This document shows, piece after piece, positions 33,300-44,383 of a DNA stretch of 64,000 nucleotides. The DNA is from Carnegiea gigantea (lineage: Eukaryota > Streptophyta > Magnoliopsida > Caryophyllales > Cactaceae): NCBI GenBank assembly GCA_029747015.1, contig JAKOGI010000121.1, positions 72,501 to 136,500 on the forward strand. Direction: 5' to 3'. How positions within the stretch are numbered: the first letter of the stretch is position 1; every line of letters begins with the position of its first letter. The notes beneath the pieces are model-generated. The model did not search any database. It was given only the letters and a program-made list of their open reading frames with translations, and had not been told where the DNA came from. A program made the position numbers and the translations under genes.

Positions 33300-35640
33300 A
33301 ATAGGTTATATGCTATGTAAAATGTTACTAAATTTTTTCATTGGAATAAATTTTAAAGGATAAACACCTTCTCTTTTTCAGACCCATGATCCAATGATTG
33401 TAAATCACCATAATATGTCTCCATGTGATGCATGGTATAGATTTCACAATCATGAACATTTATACTTCTTTTGCTCTTGGACGACCACACTGGATTAGAT
33501 ACTTTGAGAAGGAGCGCTGCTGCATTTGGTAAAAATGATTTCTATTAATGTCTAATTTTATATAAATGTATGTTAAGTTATGTCTTTACGAAGACGTACT
33601 AGTAGGGTATCAGAATCGTCCTATCTTGTATTATATTTTTCTGGCAGTGTAAGATTATCTTTGATATTTACTGTCTTATAAGCCAATTGGTGTACAATGC
33701 GGAAGAAGTGTTCGCTTTCTCAGAATTAGGAAGAACACTTATGGTGTAGTTATACTAAACAATACTAATTAATCAAAATGAATAAAGCCATGTAATGTGA
33801 TGAACATGTGGATAGGTGAACATATCTACTATAATCTAAATAAACAAAACCATATAATTTAATGGACATGTGGATTGGTGAACACATATAACGGAGTATA
33901 GAGAAGCTTACTAAATATGTTGTACTCAAGCTAAGCTAGTTGATTCTTTGAATTTCAAGCTACATAACTTGGTAAAACTCTTGGTACTCAAAGGATGCTC
34001 TTTGCACCTGTAGGATAGCAATCTATAATTAAAGTAAAAGTCAAATGAGACCAAGAATTAAGCTTAGTTTTGACAAACATTTAATGTTGTAATGAACATA
34101 GGTCAACAAGTGTGACTTACATAGAGATATGTGGTGAAGAAAAAACTATTCAAACACATTGTTTGCTTTAATAATTGAATCTTGTTCATGACAATAGACC
34201 ATAAGTCCAAAATACTATTTTCAAATGGTTGTATACTGTTGCTATTGTAGCTGTTGCTTCTTTATCTATCCATAGGCTGTGTGCATTGTCATGAGCATTG
34301 AACTCATAGAGCTCCTCACTGTTGACACATATATAGACGCAATAAATAGCATTAAAAAGTTCTTATTTAATAAAATTTAGAAGCATTATATTTGATAGCT
34401 ACTTACATTTTAGGGCATTCTACATAGAAAAGTAGGACTGCATAATCAACCATAACCTTCTCATCATGGGCTAGCTTATCTTTGATATTGTCCCTATAAT
34501 CTCTTAAAAATGGTGATCAACATATGAATGGCAGTAGTTTTGTTACCCTTCTCTCTCTTTGAGGTGCATTTAACAGAGGTTGTTTAATGTTGCCTTATGG
34601 CTTTTGGGATATTTCCTCTTCACCATGTTATCTGCCATTATCTTTCTCCTGCTATGTTTTGTGATGTGCCGGATAAAATATTGCAAGGCAATGTCTGTTA
34701 TTGCATGCATTGATATATGTTGGCCTTCAAAATCGCTTAACACACATGTTCATCATTTTAGGTAGGGCCGTAGGGGAATTGGTTGCAGTAGGAATTCCCT
34801 GCTCAGGTGAAAATGGGATGGCAAGATCAAAAGTTGGCGGAGTGTAGTACATTGGAGTTCAACGTTGGTAATGCTTCAAGGCCAAAGCCTCCATTTTCAA
34901 ATACACTTCAAAGAAATTAGGATCATTGAAAAACTGCTCATCTTAGGTCAAGCCATGAAATTCAACTTCATTCGGACATTTCTGAAGGTTTGTGCTTCTA
35001 TATCCAATATGTGATATCATTATTGTATAGGAAACTTTTGCCTGGAAGCTACTATAACTTCAAACAATTTCCATAGACAATGGCCTATTCGATCAGCATG
35101 TACCTATTTTTAGACTCACATTGATTAATGGACGACATCGATGTCTTAAATAAACAGGTCAATGTTCATTGCAAAAATTTAAGGGGAAACCAAAATAGCG
35201 TATTAAACAATAAAGACATGATAAAATCAATATAATATAGTGCATTTTTATTGCAACATGCAAAACATTTACATTATAAACTCAAGTTCCTACGAATAAA
35301 TGGACATACAATAACATTTCTAGTGAACACGTACAATACATTATGGTGTACAACAATAAACATGAGTTGATATGAATAAAAGAACACTAACGACATAGTA
35401 GTGAACAAGTACAATGCACTACTTTTAACAATAGGATATCATAAATATATGAGTGTCTCAAAGTAGATCTATTTTATTATACCTCAATTGGCTCATCGTG
35501 CCCTGCCATTGGGGGTTCCCTTTCACTGCCACATTCTGGACATGATGGCTGAGGGGATGGATGAGGGTCATGGGTTAATGCAGAAGGTTCAGTGTGCTCT
35601 TCGTTTTCTCATGCCATGCATGCTAATTCCTCTTGCAAGT
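33300..35640 (-). pseudogene. Probable distal part of the DUF1985/Ulp1-type gene
   Basis: Scattered minus-strand patches look coding, among them CPECGSEREPPM near 35540, YYTPPTFDLAIPFSPEQGIP near 34840, RDNIKDKLAHDEKVMVDYAVL near 34470 and EELYEFNAHDNAHSLWIDKEA near 34300. They lie downstream of the clearer domain at 41585-42130 once the Cassandra insertion is removed. The Ulp1 catalytic His-Asp-Cys signature was not recognised, so the assignment rests on position. Stops and gaps are frequent. Confidence 0.35.
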
Positions 35641-35686
35641 CAACTTTACCTACATGAATGATTGTCTGATAGTCTATTCAGTTAAT

Positions 35687-35968
35687 TGTAATGCCCCGAC
35701 CCCTCTCGGTCGCAGATCTTACCATTAACGGCCGCAAGGATCGATGACTGGTCCGACAAATCATCACAAGTCTTTCCGGCGTGCTTCGTCCTCGCTCACA
35801 CGCTGCCCGGGAAACTTCCCAGGAGGTCACCCATCCCAAGATTGCTCCCCAGCAAGCATGCTTAACTGTGGAGTTCTTAAGAGCGGGCTTCCCGAAAAGA
35901 AAGGTGCACCTTTGGTGATATAAGTAGTCACTTCAATCTATTTTTTAAGCCACACTCGGGGTGTTACA
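35687..35968 (-). repeat. Cassandra LTR 1 with 5S rRNA-like block
   Basis: On the minus strand it starts TGTAACACCCCGAG and ends GGGGCATTACA, 282 bp. Minus-strand 35885-35815 resembles 5S rRNA: AACTCCACAGTTAAGC, then GGGATGGGTGACCTCCTGGG, which covers the internal promoter region of 5S genes. The adjoining minus-strand AAGTGGGGGTGAT is the polypurine tract, so this is the 3' LTR. Confidence 0.93.
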
Positions 35969-35995
35969 ATCACCCCCACTTGAAGTGCACAACGT

Positions 35996-36150
35996 TAGGG
36001 ATGGCAACGGGGCAGGTCGGGGATGGGGGAATATTCCCCCGCCCCCGCCCCCGCTCAACTCCCCGCCCCCGCCCCCGCCCCCGTTGTCGGGGATGGTTCT
36101 CCCCCCGTCCCCGCCCCGCTGGGGACCCCGTTCCTCGCCGGGGCCCCGTT
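35996..36150. repeat. GC-rich subterminal region of hAT 2, left
   Basis: Repeated CCCCGCCC and GGGGATGG words, far above the local GC level; mirrored at 40035-40259. Confidence 0.85.
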
Positions 36151-36543
36151 TCCCCGAATTTTAGTGATGAAATCACACAAAATGTAAGCCCAAGTAGGGC
36201 AAAAATTATGAGCCCAATATCAAAATAATCAAACAAGAAGCCCTAAACAAAAAAGAGAAATTAAACCTAACTTAAGCCATTGAAAGTTCAACATTAAAGT
36301 TTAACACTTTACCTAATGCCCACAAACTTGAAAGTTCAATCCAAAATCCTGAAGGTTCAAAGATAACAAGTAACAAAACAAGATCTAAGTGATCAAGTTC
36401 TCAAAGTCCAAGGAAAATTACACAACCGAAGTTCACCACAATCAAAATACGAATCAAAGCTTCAAAGATACAGCATCAAAGGTGCAATGCAAAGTCCACA
36501 TATAAGAAGATATCCCTGAGAAATTTAATGCACCATTAGCCAA

Positions 36544-38972
36544 TTAGCCATCAAATTCTTCATCAACTTCAGCATCATAATCTTCATCAAAAGTACCATG
36601 GCAATAGGCGGTGTCCTCATCTACAACATATATATTCAAAAGATATGTTAAAGTAATCAAGTCATCAAATATCATAACATTTAAACATAAAGACATCCAA
36701 CTATATATTCTAAAAGTATAACAAAAAATAAAAAATATACCTTCTGAAGATGACTTGATTGTAGTCGAAAGCCAATCTCTACCACACATCAAAGCCTCTA
36801 AAGTCTTTGGATGGAGACGATTACGATGTGGACTAATAAACCTCCCACCCGTGCTAAATACCGACTCAGATGCTACTGTGGAAACAGGAATGGCGTAGAT
36901 ATCTCTACATATCAAAGATAAAATAGGATACCTTGTAGCTGCCTTCCAATGAACCAAGATATCAAAATTATCAGTCCTTGGGGTAAGCGGCTCTTCTAAG
37001 TAAAAATCTAACTCTGATTTTTGTGGAATTTGTGGATCCTTTTCAACAATTGTATAATATATTTCAAAGATGTCATCTTGTGCATAATCCACACTTCCAC
37101 TAGAATCCGAAGCGTTAGAAGAGGTCTTAGTTGAATCACCAGAAGCATAAGGAATAGGAGCCTTCAAATGCTTGTATTTTTCTTGATATTCATTAAACAG
37201 GGCATAACAAACATCTTTGATCATTTCAACCTTTTCATCTACATCAAAATCAAAAATCCTCCTATAGCAAACATTCACCATTTTCAACTTGAACCTGGGA
37301 TCTAAAACACAAGCAACTCCTAATATCCCATGAATGACATCCCAATATTTCAAAAATTTATCAAGCATCTTTTGAGCCATAGTCCTAATGACCACATTCG
37401 GATCATGTAGCCAACGACTCAATGATAGCCGAACTTGAAACACCTTTGGAAAGTAAATATTTGCAGTGGGGAAGCTAGTGCCACAGAATAATTGAGTCAC
37501 GTCATAAAAGATTTGTAACCTTCCACAAATATCTTTTGCCTTCTCCCATTCCTCATCGGTAGGAAGAGATTTATAATTAGTTTCCCTCTTAGCCAACTTA
37601 GGAAAAACTTCTCTATACAAAAAAGCTGTTTGAAGCATCAAGAAAGTTGAATTCCATCTTGTTTTGCAATCCAATTTTAATTTCTTTGAGTAAGGCACAC
37701 TTAAGCTATCACAAACTTCTCTAAAAGTTTCCTCCCTTTTAGGTGTTACTCTCCAATATGCTACACTATCACGCACCTTTTCAATTGAGCTTTCAATCAC
37801 CTCTAATCCATCCTTAACAATGATATTAAGAATATGTGCACAACAACGCATATGGAAGAACTTACCCCTTAAGGGAAGTGCCCTTAAATCCAATCGATCT
37901 TTAAGAATGCCAATTATTGCGTCGTTGCAAGAACAATTATCCACCGTAAGAGATGAAATTTTTCTATTGATGTTCCACTCTGAAAAACACTTCAAGAGCT
38001 CTTCCAAAATGCTCTCAGCAGTATGAGGACAAGGCACATATGCAAACCTAAAAGAAAAACAAACCAGAAAGTTTATTAAAAAATAACGAAGTTTATCAAA
38101 ATTTTATTAAAAATTAAATGTAAGAGAAAATAATACAATAACTAAATATTTTATCCACATGCTTGAAAAATATCGATGACTTGTAATAATAAGCTTAAAG
38201 TAAAAATGAAATTATAATACCTCAAAATCCGATTTTGCAACTTCCATGAACTATCAATCCAATGAGCTGTTATGGCTATGAAACCACGTTTTTGATTTTG
38301 AGTAGTCCACATATCTGTGGTAATGGTTACCTTGCTTTGAACACTCCCCAACAACTTCATGGTTTTGCTTTTTTCAAAGTCAAACACTTTGAGAACATCC
38401 TTTCTGAGTGTATTCCTTGATATCATGGTGAAAGAAGGTTGGAGAGCCTTTGAATATCTTCTAAACCCAACATGCTCTACCATAGAAAGAGGATACTCAT
38501 GCATTATGATCATATGCGCAAGCTCCTTCCTTGCAAGCTCTTCATCAAACCCGTTAACAAAAACAACTTGCCCTTTTTTATCACCGGAAGGCTCTATCTT
38601 CAACTTCTTTTGGGTAAAGTCATTTGCAATGTCCCTATGTCTTTTCATAGGACAAATTGCATGATGATCATTCAAATGCTTCGTCCCATTCCTTGAGTTA
38701 CCACCAAGTTTTTTCTTACAATATTTACAAATAGCCTTCGGTACACCGCTAATAACCTCATAATCATAATGCTTCCATATTTTAGATATGAACCTCCTTT
38801 GCTTTCCCAATACTAATGTATCCCCTTCATCCTCCGTAGCATGCGGTGTTCCACATGAATCAACATTCACATCGGTATTAGATGTTGGAGTCGGAGTTGG
38901 ATTTGTGGTGTCTATGTTTTTATTTGTAGAACATGGAGACGGTCCGCTTGGACCACTAGGTCCACTAGGCAT
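36544..38972 (-). CDS. hAT transposase, full-length, two coding introns
   Basis: Exon 1 runs from the ATG at 38972 to 38221. It opens with a Pro/Ser/Gly-rich tail, has a BED finger (WKHYDYEV, CKYCKKKLGG, HLNDHHAIC) and contains ITTDMWTT with the first catalytic Asp. Intron 38220-38048 (GT..AG) leads to exon 2, 38047-36741, which carries TVDNCSCND with the second Asp, MRCCAHILNIIVKDGL, and the dimerisation domain with VASESVFSTGG, where the conserved Glu is present. Intron 36740-36621 leads to a last acidic exon ending TAA at 36546-36544. Both introns preserve the frame. The domain set and length fit the family, and the protein would act in the nucleus on the element ends. No internal stop or frameshift was seen in the exons. 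Confidence 0.87.
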
Positions 38973-40030
38973 AATCTATGCATACATAAATAATTTAGAA
39001 TTGAATCAATTAATGGAATTAAACAATATAGTGTATCAACCCATAAGCTAATTTATGAATTTATCTTAAATTGAAGAATTCAAATAAGAAGTTTTTTTAA
39101 CTATATGGGATGAATAGCTAAAGCAATCGAAGTAGTTGTAGAATCAATTAGATGCCTATACTTTTTGAAATACTAATGACCTTAAGATTACAAAACATCT
39201 CTAGAAACCCATAATTATCCATTCCAAAAAGCAATCCAAGTATTCAAATCAGAAGCTTTACTCCCAATTAACAGCCCTAAAAACCCATAACATGAAATTA
39301 TGAATTCTATTTTGGTGAAACAATTAACAAAGCTTATTATATGTAATTTTCGAACAACATATGTAACAATAACAATATGTGAATTCTGTTTTGGTGAAGC
39401 TTTACTGACTGCCCATAGCCAACAAAAACAAAAAAACAAAATTGAATACAAGGTGCCAAGGTTGAAGAGTAGTATAGTACCAACAACCAAGAGAAGTGAG
39501 AAGAACAGAGCAACCGGGCAGAGGTAGCTGTAGCCGGCTAGCCGCAGCAGGAGAACAGTGCCCCAAGTGTGAGAATTGAACCGGGCAGAAGGCCAGAAGC
39601 AGAAGAGCAGTGAGCGACGTCCCAGCAGTGAGAGGACAGACGCGAGATTGCGAGAATAGTAGCCGCAGAAACATAAGCCTGACTGTCGAGGTTCTGAGAA
39701 GTGCCGGAGCAACACACCGGAGACGTCCAACATACCGGAGAAACGCCAGAGAAATGACAGAAGCCGCCAAGTCGGACGGACGTCGACGCCAGCGAATAGC
39801 AGCGAATAGAATTAGGAGCAACAACCGAGAGCCCAACACTGAGAGGACAGAGGAGAATAGGAGGGATGAAAAACTCAATCTCAGATCTGAAATGGAGGAG
39901 AGAGAAAAAGTAGCAGACTAGCAGTGAGTATTGAGTAGTAATTAGGGTTTTTCTTCGCCTCTAAAAATACTCATATGCCCTTTTAGAGTTTGAGAATTGA
40001 ACTAATAAATTAAGGATATATATGTAATTT
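38973..40030 (-). promoter_or_regulatory. hAT 2 upstream region: leader, telobox, likely 5' UTR intron
   Basis: About 1 kb lies between the ATG and the GC-rich end. The minus strand reads AAACCCTAA at 39950-39942 with a TATTTTTA box about 20 bp upstream, the same order as in hAT 1. Long open frames here on both strands have no recognisable domain and are probably chance in GC-balanced leader DNA. Confidence 0.5.
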
Positions 40031-40034
40031 TAAT

Positions 40035-40259
40035 TAATTTTCGGGGCGGAGTAACGGGTTCGGGGGCGGGTATTTTTCCCCGACGGGGAGCGGATCTTGG
40101 GACGGGGAAGAATTTTCCCCCGCCCCGCCCCCATCCCCGCAGCCGGGGGAGGAATTTTCCCCCATCCCCGGCCCCGGCCCCGTCGGGTCCGGGGAATTTT
40201 CCCGCTGCGGGGCGGGGCCCCGACGGAGTCGGGGAAACCCCGCCCCGTTGCCATCCCTA
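40035..40259. repeat. GC-rich subterminal region of hAT 2, right
   Basis: CCCCGGCCCCGG-, CCCCGCCCC- and GGGGAATTTTCCC-type words, several palindromic, ending in the TIR. Counterpart of 35996-36150. Confidence 0.85.
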
Positions 40260-40397
40260 CACAACGTCCTCGTTGTGCCTCATCAACCGACCGACTTACG
40301 AGTCCTCTTGACCGGCGGTCCACACCCAATATCTTTGTCTCGCTAGGTGACTGCCTATGGGGTCTCCATCCACTGGCGCAACTCACGGTCGCGGGTC

Positions 40398-40410
40398 GGC
40401 TCTGATACCA
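40398..40410 (-). promoter_or_regulatory. Cassandra primer-binding site, tRNA-Met class
   Basis: The minus strand reads TGGTATCAGAGCC, two bases inside LTR 2. It fixes LTR 2 as the 5' LTR. Confidence 0.9.
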
Positions 40411-40412
40411 TC

Positions 40413-40694
40413 TGTAATGCCCCGACCCCTCCCGGTCGCAGGTCTTACCAATAACGGCTTCAAGGATCGACGACTGGCCCCACAAATCATCACAAGTCTT
40501 TCCGGCGTGCTTCATCCTCGCTCACACGCTGCCCAGGAAACTTCCCAAGAGGTTACCCATCCCAAGATTGCTCCCCAACAAGCACGCTTAACTGTGGAGT
40601 TCTTAAGAGTGGGCTTCCCAAAAAGAAAGGTGCACCTTTGATGATATAAGTAGTCACTTCAATCCTTTTTTTAAGCCACACTCGGGGTGTTACA
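40413..40694 (-). repeat. Cassandra LTR 2 with 5S rRNA-like block
   Basis: 282 bp, the same length as LTR 1 and with few differences. The 5S-like block lies at about 40540-40612. Confidence 0.93.
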
Positions 40695-40699
40695 ATATC

Positions 40700-41211
40700 T
40701 GTAATACCCCGACCCCTCTCGGTCGCAGGTCTTACCATTAACGGCTGCAAGGATCGATAACTGGCCCCACAAATCATCACAGGTCTTTTTGCCGTGCTTC
40801 ATCCTCGCTCACATGCTGCCCGGGAAACTTCTCAGGAGGTCACCCATCCCAAGATTGCTCCCCAGCAAGCACGCTGAACTGTGGAGTTCTTAAGAGCGGG
40901 TTTCCCAAAAAGAAAGGTGCACCTTTGGTGATAAAAGTAGTCACTTTGATAAAAAAAAGGATTGAAGTGACTACTTATATCACCAAAGGTGCACCTTTCT
41001 TTTCAGGAAGCCCGCTCTTAAGAACTCCACAGTTAAGCGTACTTGTTGGGGAGCAATTTTGGGATGGGTGACCTCATGGGAAGTTTCCCGGGCAATGTGT
41101 GAGCGAGGATGAAGCACGCCGGAAAGACTTGTGATGATTTGTGGGGTCAGTCATCGATCCTTGCGGCCGTTAATGGTAAGACCTGCGATCGGGAGGGGTC
41201 AAGGCATTACA
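40700..41211. repeat. Head-to-head pair of Cassandra LTRs (inverted repeat)
   Basis: A third LTR copy in minus orientation (40700-40945) is separated by about 19 bp from a fourth in plus orientation (about 40965-41211). Both lack the first 25-35 bases of the LTR, at the junction. The arms are about 246 bp each, and each contains the 5S-like block. ATATC (40695-40699) separates this unit from LTR 2. Confidence 0.9.
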
Positions 41212-41584
41212 TTAATTGTCTTGCCCTTTTCATACTCTACTGTGAACTCCTTTTCATCTTTATTTCTTTGTTCACCTGCAACAGTTGTCCAATGTATTGC
41301 TGCTGGAAATTATCGGTCTTTGCACCATTTTCTCTCTAAATTCACTTCTATCCAAATGAAAGAGTTATAGTTCATAACAAGGATAAATGTTAGCTTCTAC
41401 ATCTTAGAATGATTGACATATTAGATTTTACTGAACAAGTAAATGTCGAGTAATGAAAAAATACGTCTAAATCAATGAACGATATTGTTTAGATAAGCAA
41501 ATAATTCAACGAACAACATTTATGTATCGCAATGAGAAACAAATTTAGCGAGGATTTCACTAACCAGAAGAAACAGGTGTGGTA

Positions 41585-42130
41585 CTCTGAAATATCTAGT
41601 GCGATTTTGTTTCCATTCCACTACATTGCCTTTTAGACATTACAGGAGATATGCACACCAATTGTAGTCAGCTATTTGGTTAACATCCACCAACAACTTC
41701 AGTATTCTAAAGAAATAGTCTCTATTCATACTTTCGATAATACATGTTGAAATTATATATAACACAAAGTTTCTTTTGAATTCTTCTCTATGGTGTCCTC
41801 TTTGTAGAATTTGTTCAACCATTTTCCTTATTTTTGGTGTCCCTATTCTTTCAAGGTTTCGGCTTGTGCTCCACTGTTCAAGGAGTTTAGTCTATACATT
41901 TTTGATTCACATGTTCAGGCCACTTAAACTTCTAATGGACCTATAGCAGTGCTAATGTTATATGAACATCTTCCTCAGTTATCTCCAGTATTCTATTATC
42001 AGATAACTTCAATGTATTACTTGTTGGATCAGAATTTTCAAGCAGTGATGTTGCAAGATCTTTGGGAATGGTTGATGTTCTAACAGATAGAAATCCTCCA
42101 AATTCAATTTCTATTGCAACTATCCATTAT
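41585..42130 (-). pseudogene. DUF1985/Ulp1-type plant transposon protein, N-terminal domain
   Basis: Minus-strand translation from about 42125 downward gives IEFGGFLSVRTSTIP and then ITEEDVHITLAL. After a frameshift near 41900 it gives MVEQILQRGHHREEFKRNFV, SRILK-like leucine-rich sequence and VDVNQIADYNWCAYLL, then EWKQNRTRYF after a stop. This order (FGGFL, TEEDVH, EEFKRNFVL, NWC, W...FxGP) is familiar from plant proteins that often carry a C-terminal Ulp1 peptidase and travel with MULEs. The role in transposition is unknown; removal of SUMO is presumed from the Ulp1 part. Frameshifts and stops make this copy dead. Confidence 0.7.
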
Positions 42131-44350
42131 GTATAATCAAGCCTCTCAATTAGGAATAATAACTTATTTCAAGCCATCCTATGGTTTAGATTATCATTCC
42201 AAACTTTGTTTTGTTTGCCTGCCTTCTTAGGATACTTCTTTGTAGCCTTCCTTAACTAAGGTTATTCATTTGAGGTTTTAGTTCGCTGCTTAATATGGGG
42301 GTCGATCATGAGACAATTCAAAACAAACACGCTTTTCTACTTGAGCGAGTTTATCAATTGCAACATTTAGAACTTTCCTTTTGCGAATGAGTGATTCTTT
42401 TTAAGTCCCTAGAGTTTGTTCATCCTCAAAATCTTCAACAATATATGATTGTACAATCGATTGTTGAATGGGACTTTTTTTTAGCTATAAACCCTATTAA
42501 AAGGTACAAATATTTAGCAAAAAGATCCCAATGACAGTATGCATATATGAATGGATTCAATTTACTAAGAAGATCCCCTATAACAATAACATCTGAACAA
42601 TTGGATGTCATATTTTATACTATCATCTCATGAATATTTAGAAAGTTGATAACTATCAATATAAGGTTAATGGATAAAGAGAAGTGTCAATAAGACAAAA
42701 ACAAAGGTTCAAGTAAATAGGTAAAGAGAAGTAAATATGAAACTTTGAACAAATCAATGCAAAAAAGTGAAAAACTCTAGTTGAACCAATGAATCATTAT
42801 ATGATACGCTATTAATTATACGTTAAACATGAATTATGTTCTTATTTGTTGGCTATCTTTAATATTGAATGAAGAGGTACAAGAATATCTCTAGTTTTTA
42901 ATCCTTTTCCATCTAGAAGCTCCCAACTATGATAAAAACCAAGCACACATTACATTCATATTGGCTAAACAGTTATACAGATAGATGTGAACAATTCCAA
43001 TATGCAAAAAAGCACGAAATAAAATTAACCTAATGCAGGTTGCACATTAACAATACCAATAAACCTCACATTTAACATGAATAACTTCTCAAATATTGTG
43101 GGCACATAATTACTTGAATGAACAAAATCTCAATACATTAGTGAACAATATTTATTTGATCCATGAATAGGAGAAACTACAATTGCTCAAATAAACTTAT
43201 TGAAATTTGCAAAATGCTCAAACAAAGATTTTTAGAGTTAATAATATTGAATTTAGCACATAACAAACTATTCATGATTCAATAACAACAACATTTATAA
43301 TAAACTACTTAGTTTTAACAACATTCATACCCACGCACCTAATTAATTAGCTTCAATTGTAGCACATAAACCACTCTCACCCTCACTGTCTCTCTATCTC
43401 TCTCTAAACCTTCTAACCTCAACTCACTCTGTCTAATTTCTCTCTCCTCCAACTTAAAGAAACAACAATGGCAAAGAAGAGGGAACTAACCATGGTTATT
43501 AAATAAAGAACAAGAAAAATCAGATGCCATAGTACTTAAACTAGGTTCCTTGTTTTATGAAACCCACCGATAAAACTGAGAAAAATGTTAATGGTAGAGA
43601 AACCCACTGAAATCAAGTTCCAATGTTAGAAAGAATTTCCTCTCAATTTCTCTATCCTCTCCATCACAACAATAAGAACAAGAAGATCATAGAAACCCTA
43701 GCTTTAATTAGGCACTATTTTTGTTTGAGATTCAATCAATTTTTGCAAATTCTGGGTTTGTTCGTTGGGTTAGTAATATGGGTTTGGTTAGGTTTTGTTG
43801 TTTGGGGTATTTAGGTTTGTTCAGTATCAAAGTAATTGAACAAGCAACAAGCATTTCTCAAAAGTTTGGATATTATACCTACGCTTCCTCTTGTAAGTAA
43901 GTAGTTCTTTCTTGGTTTATTCATCCATTGGCCTAAATTAAACAGTCACATCGGAATTGTGCTCCAAGCTCGTCGAAATTCCGATTTGACTCACTGGGAA
44001 AATTGGTACTGGGAGTACTATGAGAGTTATGCTTCAATGAACAACTTAAGATCCTTGAAAATCACCCCAAATTACAGATACCAGAAATTATCCAACCCAA
44101 AATCGCAATCGAACTGAATTAGCCCACACCCAATCACCAGAACTACTGTAATTGGGTAGAGCAAGAAGATGTGGTGTTGGAATTCACGATTTCTCCTATG
44201 AAATAGATAATGATAAAGAGAATAAGCTCAACCATGGATGGAACTACTGGTAGTGTTGTAATAGGATTAGAAGAGGCTGCGATTGGAGGCAATGTTGGTT
44301 TTGAATTTTATTTTATTTTGAAAAATTACAATGCTAGCATGTCAATAATA
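42131..44350. other. Upstream region of the DUF1985/Ulp1-type gene, no clear coding
   Basis: AT-rich with ATGAACAA words to about 43200, then pyrimidine-rich, leader-like stretches near 43370-43460 and 43640-43670. The minus strand between 44220 and 43960 looks like an untranslated leader. No TIR was recognised. Confidence 0.4.
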
Positions 44351-44359
44351 TACGTGTTA

Positions 44360-44383
44360 GCCTGGGAGCATATGCTCCCAGGC
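44360..44383. repeat. 24-bp perfect palindrome
   Basis: The left half is GCCTGGGAGCAT and the right half its exact complement, with no loop. It stands in AT-rich DNA and is not inside a recognised element end. Confidence 0.95.

Larger units (their letters stand above)
35996..40259 (-). mobile_element. hAT transposon 2 (4.26 kb), apparently intact
   Basis: TIR TAGGGATGGCAACGGGGC is perfect over 18 bp at both ends. The 8-bp duplication CACAACGT is perfect (35988-35995, 40260-40267). It sits in the interior of Cassandra and so postdates it. Subterminal regions are strongly GC-rich. The transposase gene runs leftward with three exons and no visible lesion. Of the mobile elements here it is the best candidate for autonomous activity. 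Confidence 0.96.
35687..41211 (-). mobile_element. Cassandra (TRIM) cluster carrying a hAT element
   Basis: A 5-bp TTAAT lies on both outer sides (35682-35686, 41212-41216). Inside are two full 282-bp LTRs in minus orientation, an interior with primer site and polypurine end, and then a head-to-head pair of truncated LTRs. The LTRs carry the 5S rRNA-like block that defines Cassandra, a non-coding terminal-repeat retrotransposon in miniature. The interior would be only about 175 bp without hAT 2. Cassandra depends on other elements for its enzymes. Confidence 0.93.
28040..44200. mobile_element. Probable large MULE with convergent transposase and Ulp1-type genes
   Basis: A FAR1/MULE transposase pseudogene (plus strand, 28381-30690) faces a DUF1985/Ulp1-type pseudogene (minus strand, ending somewhere below 41585). 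Convergent transposase plus Ulp1-type genes are known from plant MULEs such as CUMULE and KI-MULEs. The GTTCAT word is common on the left and its complement ATGAAC on the right, as if one element spans the region. Terminal inverted repeats and the 9-bp duplication expected for MULEs were not found, so both limits are estimates. A Cassandra/hAT insertion of 5.5 kb lies inside. Confidence 0.45.

Noticed and set aside
35815..35885. A true 5S rRNA gene
   Set aside because: Only the promoter-side part resembles 5S, it lies within a 282-bp LTR with TG..CA ends, and it recurs in the other LTRs of the cluster. This is Cassandra.
39215..39878. Overlapping minus-strand ORFs of 172 and 158 codons upstream of the hAT 2 transposase
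   Set aside because: Several frames are open on both strands at once, no domain is visible, and the region is where the leader and a 5' UTR intron are expected.
40100..40405. 102-codon plus-strand ORF rich in Pro and Arg
   Set aside because: Same GC-rich array read on the other strand.
40030..40515. 161-codon ORF at the right end of hAT 2
   Set aside because: It spans the GC-rich subterminal array and Cassandra non-coding DNA; the Pro/Gly/Arg-rich peptide comes from CCCCGG repeats.
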